Shown: piece by piece, positions 7,459 through 12,150 of the stretch
Layout of the letters: each line of letters opens with the position of its first letter
Position numbering within the stretch: position 1 is the stretch's first letter
DNA from: Bacteroidota bacterium
GTDB taxonomy: Bacteria > Bacteroidota > Bacteroidia > UKL13-3
Assembly (NCBI GenBank): GCA_010027395.1
Contig: RGVD01000059.1
Span: forward strand, 1-12,150
Length of the DNA: 12,150 bases
Direction: 5' to 3'
Notes under the pieces: model-generated
What the model saw: only the letters and a program-made list of their open reading frames with translations
The model's database searches: none
Told to the model about the DNA's origin: nothing
Translations under genes and position numbers: made by a program

Positions 7459-7492
7459 TTGCACATCAAAAAATTTTAGCTTTTTTCCATAA

Positions 7493-9337
7493 ATGGATAA
7501 CAAAATCAGACAAAAAATACTCTTTATAGCCTTTTGTTTAGTGGCTTTGGTGTATGTAATTCGTCTATTGCAGCTTCAGATTGTTGATGATAGTTATTTC
7601 CGGTCCGCCCAAGAAAATGTTTTGCAAGAACAGACTATTTATCCTGCAAGGGGACTAATATATGACCGAAATGGCGAGCTCCTTGTATACAATGATGCAG
7701 TATATGATTTATCTGTTATTCCCATTGAAGTTAAAACGCTTGATACTGCTTTATTTTGCAAAGTATTAGGAATAAGTCCTGAACAATTTAGGTACAAGTT
7801 TGAAAAATTAAAACGGCAAAAAGGTTATGCCCCTTATAAAAAATGCATATTCGACAGGCAAATTTCCATTCCAGTATATGCCGCATTTCAAGAGCATTTG
7901 TATGATTTCAGAGGCTTTTATGTGGATGTAAGAACGGATAGAAAATACGCTCATAGCAACGCGGCTCATATCATGGGATATATCAGTGAAGTTACGGATA
8001 GAGATATTGAGAACTCCAATGGATATTACCAAATGGGCGATTTTAAAGGTATGAGTGGAGTGGAGAGAAGCTATGAAAAAGAACTGGGTGGTATAAAAGG
8101 TATCAAATATATTTTGGTGGATTCAAAAGCACGTACACAAGGTCGATACAAAAATGGTGAATATGATACACCTTCTGTTTCAGGAAAAAACATCAACCTA
8201 AGTTTAGACTATAAATTGCAAGCCTTGGGTGAAGAATTGATGCAAAACAAAATTGGTAGTGTGGTGGCTATTGAACCCGCTACAGGTGAGATATTAGCCA
8301 TGGTGAGCACACCTAGCTATGACCCCAATTTGTTTGTAGGAAGAGACCGTGGTAAGCACTATATGGAATTGCTTCTTGATCCGGCAAAACCTTTATTCAA
8401 TAGAACCATAGCCGCGCCTTATCCACCTGGATCTATTTTTAAGATATTAATGGCATTAACAGGGCAACAAGAACATGTCTTAACACCTGCCACTACTTAT
8501 GGGTGCTCGCGAGGTTATTTGTTTGTGGGCTGTCACGCCCACGGCTCTCCGCTTCCATTGCGTGGAGGTATTGCAGTGAGTTGTAACTCTTATTTCTGTC
8601 AAGTATATAGAAGTGTGGTAAATAACCCTGCTTACAAGTTGAGAGAAGACGCTTATAAAAGCTTCCGCAAACACATCACAAGTTTTGGACTAGGTAGCAA
8701 ACTTGGTGTTGATTTGTATGGAGAAGGTTCCGGATTGGTGCCTACAAGCGAATTTTATGATAAGATTTATGGTCGCTATCGTTGGCAAGCACTCACCACC
8801 ATATCATTGGGTATAGGTCAAGGTGAGCTTGGTATCACACCGCTTCAAATGGCGAATGCAACAGCTGCTGTGGCTAATAGAGGTTACTATATCACACCAC
8901 ATATTGTTAAAAAAATAGATAGTAAATTAAATCCCAATCCAGATTTTAACAAGAAGCACTGGAGCACTATTGATACATCCTATTTTCAAGTAGTGATTGA
9001 TGGCATGCAAGATGTGGTGGAGCATGGAACAGCTTATATTGCTAAAATTCCGGGAATAGAGATTTGCGGAAAAACAGGAACGGCACAGAATCCACATGGT
9101 AAAGACCACTCTATCTTTTTTGCCTTTGCTCCAAAAAACAAACCCAAAATTGCCATAGCAGTGGTGGTTGAAAATGCTGGATTTGGTGCTACTTACGCAG
9201 CTCCTATTGCCAGTTTGATGATGGAAGAATATCTAAACAAAAAACACGATACAAGAAAGGCTTTGTACGAGCGAATGATAAAGGCTGACCTTACACATAA
9301 AAACACCAATGACACAGCTGCAACCAAAACCCGTTAA
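7493..9337 (+). CDS. mrdA: Penicillin-binding protein 2 (peptidoglycan D,D-transpeptidase)
   Basis: PBP2 is the class B transpeptidase that cross-links new side-wall peptidoglycan with RodA and is the target of beta-lactams such as mecillinam. The 614-residue protein has a short cytoplasmic start, one membrane anchor (~8-28), the pedestal/dimerisation region with RGLIYDRNGELL (53-64), and MSGVERSYEKELGG (187-200) linking to the transpeptidase domain. The three active-site motifs are present: Ser314-x-x-Lys317 in PPGSIFK, Ser363-Cys-Asn365, and Lys527-Thr-Gly529 in CGKTGTAQ. GCH (346-348) lies in the loop between the first two motifs, where PBP2 proteins carry a conserved Cys/His segment. Length is normal. 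A Thr/Lys-rich tail (~598-614) has no family motif; its coding bases also hold the rodA start, since the two genes overlap by 29 bases. The ATG at 7493 is the only sensible start. Confidence 0.96.
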   Translation: MDNKIRQKILFIAFCLVALVYVIRLLQLQIVDDSYFRSAQENVLQEQTIYPARGLIYDRNGELLVYNDAVYDLSVIPIEVKTLDTALFCKVLGISPEQFRYKFEKLKRQKGYAPYKKCIFDRQISIPVYAAFQEHLYDFRGFYVDVRTDRKYAHSNAAHIMGYISEVTDRDIENSNGYYQMGDFKGMSGVERSYEKELGGIKGIKYILVDSKARTQGRYKNGEYDTPSVSGKNINLSLDYKLQALGEELMQNKIGSVVAIEPATGEILAMVSTPSYDPNLFVGRDRGKHYMELLLDPAKPLFNRTIAAPYPPGSIFKILMALTGQQEHVLTPATTYGCSRGYLFVGCHAHGSPLPLRGGIAVSCNSYFCQVYRSVVNNPAYKLREDAYKSFRKHITSFGLGSKLGVDLYGEGSGLVPTSEFYDKIYGRYRWQALTTISLGIGQGELGITPLQMANATAAVANRGYYITPHIVKKIDSKLNPNPDFNKKHWSTIDTSYFQVVIDGMQDVVEHGTAYIAKIPGIEICGKTGTAQNPHGKDHSIFFAFAPKNKPKIAIAVVVENAGFGATYAAPIASLMMEEYLNKKHDTRKALYERMIKADLTHKNTNDTAATKTR

Positions 9338-10583
9338 ATTCGATTGGCTCACTTTAATGCTCTACTATGTTTTTGTAGTTGCTGGTTTACTGTGCATTTA
9401 TGCCTCTGTTTATAAAGAAACCAATCCCATGATTTATGATAATAGCATGAACTATGGGAAACAATTGGTATGGATTGGCATTTCATTTTTTGTGGGTTTG
9501 ATGATATTATTGATTGACGAGAAATTTTTCTATGCATTTGCATATGGATTATACGGAATTGCTATTGTTATGCTCATATCCGTTTTTGCTTTAGGAACAG
9601 AAATAAAAGGTTCTAGCTCTTGGATACGAGTGGGAGGCATTCAATTTCAACCTGCCGAAATAGCCAAATTTGCCACGGCATTAGCATTGTCAAAATACCT
9701 GAGTGGCTATAACATTCAATTTAAAGAGCGTAAAACCCAGATGATTTGTGCGGCCATGATATTAATACCAATGGTTATTATTCTCTTACAAAACGAAACC
9801 GGTTCAGCCTTGGTATTTGTGGCCTTTGCCTTGGTGCTTTATCGTGAAGGTTTGCCAGGATGGCTGTTATTAGTTGGTATTTCTATTGGGATTCTTAGTG
9901 TGGTTGCCTTATTGGTCAAACCCCTTTATATTATTATTGTATTGGTGATATTGGCCGTTTCATTTCTCTTGATGGTAAGAAGAACGATGCTTTTGATTTA
10001 TCTGACAGTTGGTATCATTGCATTTGCTAGTGCCTATGTAAGTTCTGTAGATTATGTATTTGAAAACGTATTACAAGCGCATCAAAAATCAAGGATAAAT
10101 GTATTGCTGGGGAAAGAAGTGGATATGAAAGGAGCAGGCTACAATGTGCAACAGTCAAAAATTGCCATAGGTTCTGGTGGCTTATTGGGCAAAGGTTTTT
10201 TAGAAGGCACACAAAACAAATTTCGATTTGTGCCCGAACAAAGTACCGATTTTATTTTTTGTACTATTGGCGAAGAATATGGCTTTGCAGGCAGTTTCCT
10301 TTTTATTGCTTTATATATGCTGCTCTTGTGGCGACTGCTTTTTATGGCCGAAAGACAGCGATATAAATTTAATCGCATTTATGGTTATAGTGTGGTTTCT
10401 ATTTTGTTTTTTCATTTCACCATCAACGTAGGTATGACTTTAGGATTGATGCCCGTTATTGGTATTCCTTTGCCCTACTTTAGCTATGGAGGCTCGGCCT
10501 TGCTGAGTTTCACCGTGCTTTTATTTATTTTTATTAGACTTGATGCCAATAGAATGAATGAACTCACTAGTGGTGCAGACTAA
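9309..10583 (+). CDS. rodA: Peptidoglycan glycosyltransferase RodA (SEDS family)
   Basis: RodA polymerises lipid II into glycan strands in the inner membrane in complex with PBP2. The 424-residue protein has about ten hydrophobic helices and the SEDS signatures: GSSSWIRVGGIQFQPAE with Glu117 and Lys120 just before a helix, ETGSALVF (163-170), the extracellular loop GKGFLEGTQNKFRFVPE (294-310), Asp314 in STDFIF (the expected catalytic Asp), GEEYGF (321-326), and NVGMTLGLMPVIGIPLPYFS (373-392) followed by GGSA. The start at 9309 lies 29 bases inside mrdA in another frame and gives a short hydrophilic lead before the first helix. The next Met, residue 17, would cut into that helix. The overlap points to coupled translation of the PBP2-RodA pair. 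It ends the shape cluster; no clear terminator follows, so read-through into ndk is possible. Confidence 0.95.
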   Translation: MTQLQPKPVKFDWLTLMLYYVFVVAGLLCIYASVYKETNPMIYDNSMNYGKQLVWIGISFFVGLMILLIDEKFFYAFAYGLYGIAIVMLISVFALGTEIKGSSSWIRVGGIQFQPAEIAKFATALALSKYLSGYNIQFKERKTQMICAAMILIPMVIILLQNETGSALVFVAFALVLYREGLPGWLLLVGISIGILSVVALLVKPLYIIIVLVILAVSFLLMVRRTMLLIYLTVGIIAFASAYVSSVDYVFENVLQAHQKSRINVLLGKEVDMKGAGYNVQQSKIAIGSGGLLGKGFLEGTQNKFRFVPEQSTDFIFCTIGEEYGFAGSFLFIALYMLLLWRLLFMAERQRYKFNRIYGYSVVSILFFHFTINVGMTLGLMPVIGIPLPYFSYGGSALLSFTVLLFIFIRLDANRMNELTSGAD

Positions 10584-10621
10584 TTAAAACCAATTTCTTA
10601 ACATAAATTTTTACAACAATG

Positions 10622-10653
10622 TTTGGCTAATTAACAATAGCGGAATACTTTTG
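10622..10653 (+). promoter_or_regulatory. ndk promoter (near-perfect Bacteroidota -33/-7)
   Basis: TTTG (10622-10625), a 20-base spacer and TACTTTTG (10646-10653) match both boxes of the Bacteroidota primary-sigma consensus exactly. Transcription should begin around 10660, giving a short A-rich leader (about 14 bases, no Shine-Dalgarno) before the ndk ATG at 10674. This is the clearest promoter in the window and makes ndk an independent unit from rodA. Confidence 0.75.
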
Positions 10654-10673
10654 AAGCCCAAAACAAAACAAAA

Positions 10674-11090
10674 ATGAGCAATATTACCTTCACGATGATT
10701 AAGCCAGATGCAGTTGCTAATGGCCATATCGGCAACATTTTAAATCATATCACCACTGCTGGTTTCAAAATAGTGGCTATGAAATACCTTCACTTATCAA
10801 CTGAAAAAGCTGGTGAATTCTATGCTATTCACCGCGAACGTCCTTTCTTCAACGATTTAGTATCATTCATGACTTCAGGTCCTATTGTGGCAGCTGTTTT
10901 ACAAAAAGATAATGCAGTAGCTGATTTTAGAACCATCATTGGTGCTACTGATCCTAAGAAAGCTGATGCAGGAACCATCCGTAATTTATACGCTGATTCA
11001 ATTGAAGCCAATGCAGTGCATGGTAGCGACAGCGATGAGAACGCTGCTAACGAAGCAAGCTTTTTCTTCTCTGCGTTCGAAAGATTCTAA
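10674..11090 (+). CDS. ndk: Nucleoside diphosphate kinase
   Basis: Ndk transfers the gamma-phosphate of ATP to nucleoside diphosphates through a phosphohistidine, keeping NTP and dNTP pools balanced in the cytoplasm. The 138-residue protein has the standard length and motifs: FTMIKPDAV (6-14) with Lys10, the HRERPFF segment (53-59), TIRNLYA (101-107) with Arg103, and the active site NAVHGSDS (113-120) with His116 as the phosphorylated residue, followed by SDENAANE. Nothing appears missing. It has its own promoter and a strong terminator nine bases... to thirty bases downstream of the stop, so it is probably a monocistronic gene between the shape cluster and the opposing pyrF. Confidence 0.97.
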   Translation: MSNITFTMIKPDAVANGHIGNILNHITTAGFKIVAMKYLHLSTEKAGEFYAIHRERPFFNDLVSFMTSGPIVAAVLQKDNAVADFRTIIGATDPKKADAGTIRNLYADSIEANAVHGSDSDENAANEASFFFSAFERF

Positions 11091-11114
11091 GCTTTAAATG
11101 ATTAAATATTTGAG

Positions 11115-11145
11115 CCCATTTAACATTGCGTTAAATGGGTTTTTT
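11115..11145 (+). terminator. Strong intrinsic terminator of ndk
   Basis: A perfect 10-bp stem, CCCATTTAAC (11115-11124) with GTTAAATGGG (11130-11139), has a 5-base loop and is followed directly by six T residues (11140-11145). It begins 24 bases after the ndk stop codon. A G-T and an A-T pair can extend its base into the T-run. On the minus strand there is no comparable T-run, so it mainly serves ndk. Confidence 0.92.
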
Positions 11146-11289
11146 GTTGCATTAACACCAAATAAAAGCGGTGAGCACGGGTAAAAACAAAGTGAGATGT
11201 GATGCACCTTGATATCATACAAAACGATTTTGACACACTGCTTCAAGTGATTGAAAGCATGGATTTGAAGGTGGTATAGGCTTTTATCA
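11146..11289. other. Gap between convergent ndk and pyrF with imperfect stem-loop
   Basis: No recognised gene lies here. An imperfect fold is visible: outer stem CACCTT (11205-11210) with AAGGTG (11268-11273), and an inner hairpin TTCAA (11242-11246), loop GTGA, TTGAA (11251-11255), extended by GC pairs past a bulged A. A 25-codon plus-strand reading frame (ATG at 11202, TAG at 11277-11279) spans the same bases, but it has no promoter and no recognised homology. The fold could end pyrF transcription, though it has no adjoining T-run. Confidence 0.3.
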
Positions 11290-12090
11290 CTACAAATAAA
11301 TAGCCATTTCATCAGCCATTTTCTTGGCTTCTTCTTTGGCTTTTTCAGCAAAGTCTGTATTTGATGATGCGTAAATAATACTTCTAGATGCATTAATCAA
11401 TAAGCCAATATCTGGGTTCATGCCGTATTTTACCACATCAGCTAAACTTCCTCCTTGGGCTCCCACACCAGGCACCAATAAAAAGTGATCAGGTACTATT
11501 TTTCTGATTCGTAAAAACTCTTCTGCTTTGGTTGCACCCACCACAAACATGGCATTGCCACTATTTGTAAATGCAGATGTGGTTTTTAGAACACGTTCAT
11601 ATAAGAAATCTTCACCCATCTTTTCTTGCTCATAGTCTTTGCTGCCTTCGTTTGAAGTAAGCGCCAATACAATACCCCATTTATCTCTGTATTGAAAAAA
11701 TGGCTCAATAGAATCTTTACCCATATAAGGCGCAAGCGTTATCGAATCAAAAGAAAGTGTTTCGAAAAAAGCACGGGCATACATGTGGCTGGTATTGCCT
11801 ATATCGCCTCTTTTGGCATCTGCAATGGTGAAAATATTTTTTGGAATGTATTGCAAGGTTTTTTCCATGCTCACCCAACCTTTGGCCCCATTGGCTTCAA
11901 AAAAGGCAGTATTGATTTTATAGGCAACGCAATAATCTTTGGTGGCATCAATAATGGCTTTGTTAAACTCAAAAACAGGGTCTTCTCTGTCTAGTAAATG
12001 GGCGGGTATTTTCTTTATATCTGTGTCTAAACCAACACATAGGAAACTTTTCTTTTGGCGAATTTCACTTATTAACTGCTCACGATTCAT
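11290..12090 (-). CDS. pyrF: Orotidine 5'-phosphate decarboxylase (long subfamily)
   Basis: PyrF decarboxylates OMP to UMP, the last step of de novo pyrimidine synthesis, in the cytoplasm. The 266-residue protein belongs to the longer PyrF subfamily (about 270 residues, TIGR02127 type) rather than the ~230-residue E. coli/Bacillus type. Visible motifs are FLCVGLDTD (16-24), AYKIN with Lys58, the catalytic network DAKRGDIGNTS (91-101) with Asp91, Lys93 and Asp96, LAPYMGKDS (119-127), LTSNEGS (144-150), VPGVGAQGG (206-214) and the phosphate-gripping NASR (233-236) with Arg236. It is a single-gene unit, transcribed towards ndk, with no other pyr gene beside it in this window. The ATG at 12090 is the only start giving the normal N-terminus. 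Confidence 0.96.
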   Translation of the reverse strand: MNREQLISEIRQKKSFLCVGLDTDIKKIPAHLLDREDPVFEFNKAIIDATKDYCVAYKINTAFFEANGAKGWVSMEKTLQYIPKNIFTIADAKRGDIGNTSHMYARAFFETLSFDSITLAPYMGKDSIEPFFQYRDKWGIVLALTSNEGSKDYEQEKMGEDFLYERVLKTTSAFTNSGNAMFVVGATKAEEFLRIRKIVPDHFLLVPGVGAQGGSLADVVKYGMNPDIGLLINASRSIIYASSNTDFAEKAKEEAKKMADEMAIYL

Positions 12091-12120
12091 GCAGCTAAAA
12101 TATTAAGTTAAATTCAAGTA

Positions 12121-12128
12121 CAAAAGTA
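12121..12128 (-). promoter_or_regulatory. pyrF promoter -7 box
   Basis: On the minus strand TACTTTTG (12128-12121) matches TAnnTTTG exactly and is identical to the ndk -7 box. Transcription would start about 24 bases before the pyrF ATG. The -33 element, expected 19-21 bases farther upstream, falls at or just beyond the window edge and cannot be judged. Confidence 0.5.
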
Positions 12129-12150
12129 TTCAAGGTTTTTCCGTTAGAAT

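Noticed and set aside
11094..11393. 99-residue minus-strand frame overlapping the ndk terminator and the pyrF 3' end
   Set aside because: It runs through the terminator hairpin and over conserved pyrF codons in another frame, and its composition is not protein-like.
11692..11994. 100-residue plus-strand frame inside pyrF
   Set aside because: It is antisense to the conserved PyrF active-site region with no start signal; a shadow frame.
1..12150. CRISPR array, tRNA/rRNA, insertion sequence, toxin-antitoxin or defence genes
   Set aside because: I looked in the gaps and on both strands. There are no regularly spaced repeats, no cloverleaf-like sequence, no transposase and no defence-type domain; the genes are all core housekeeping or T9SS cargo.

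Overview
The window looks like a chromosomal housekeeping segment from a member of the Bacteroidota. Four signs point there: a secreted protein with a C-terminal type IX secretion (T9SS) sorting domain, promoters of the -33 TTTG / -7 TAnnTTTG type, start codons with little or no Shine-Dalgarno sequence, and AT-rich DNA. The long OMP decarboxylase with its DAKRGDIGNTS motif and the mreB-mreC-mreD-mrdA-rodA order also fit. I cannot name a genus. An environmental lineage (Chitinophagales, Sphingobacteriales or similar) is a guess.

Layout. Bases 2-2578 (+) hold the 3' part of a large surface or secreted protein whose start lies before the window. It has propeller-like repeats, two Ig-like modules and a T9SS tail. 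A hairpin-bearing gap follows, then fabG (2836-3582, +), the ketoacyl-ACP reductase of fatty acid synthesis. fabG converges on a Ppx/GppA-family phosphatase gene (3840-4727, -) across a 257-base gap holding two strong hairpins that look like a dispersed repeat element. The phosphatase gene is divergent from mreB. Bases 4929-10583 (+) are the complete rod-shape (elongasome) cluster mreB, mreC, mreD, mrdA (PBP2), rodA. Then come ndk (10674-11090, +), with its own near-consensus promoter and a textbook terminator, and pyrF (11290-12090, -), with a consensus -7 box upstream.

How they work together. MreB filaments on the inner face of the membrane, with MreC and MreD, position the RodA glycosyltransferase and the PBP2 transpeptidase for side-wall peptidoglycan synthesis. 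The genes are tightly packed (mreC/mreD overlap 4 bases, mrdA/rodA overlap 29), which suggests translational coupling and balanced production. fabG supplies membrane lipid precursors. ndk and pyrF belong to nucleotide metabolism, and the Ppx/GppA protein probably acts on polyphosphate or pppGpp.

I found no convincing undescribed biological system. The points most worth checking are the structured repeat-like DNA between fabG and ppx, the hairpin unit after the T9SS gene, the unusual TTG start and overlap of mreD, and the modular architecture of the truncated T9SS protein. No tRNA, rRNA, CRISPR array, insertion sequence or prophage gene was seen.
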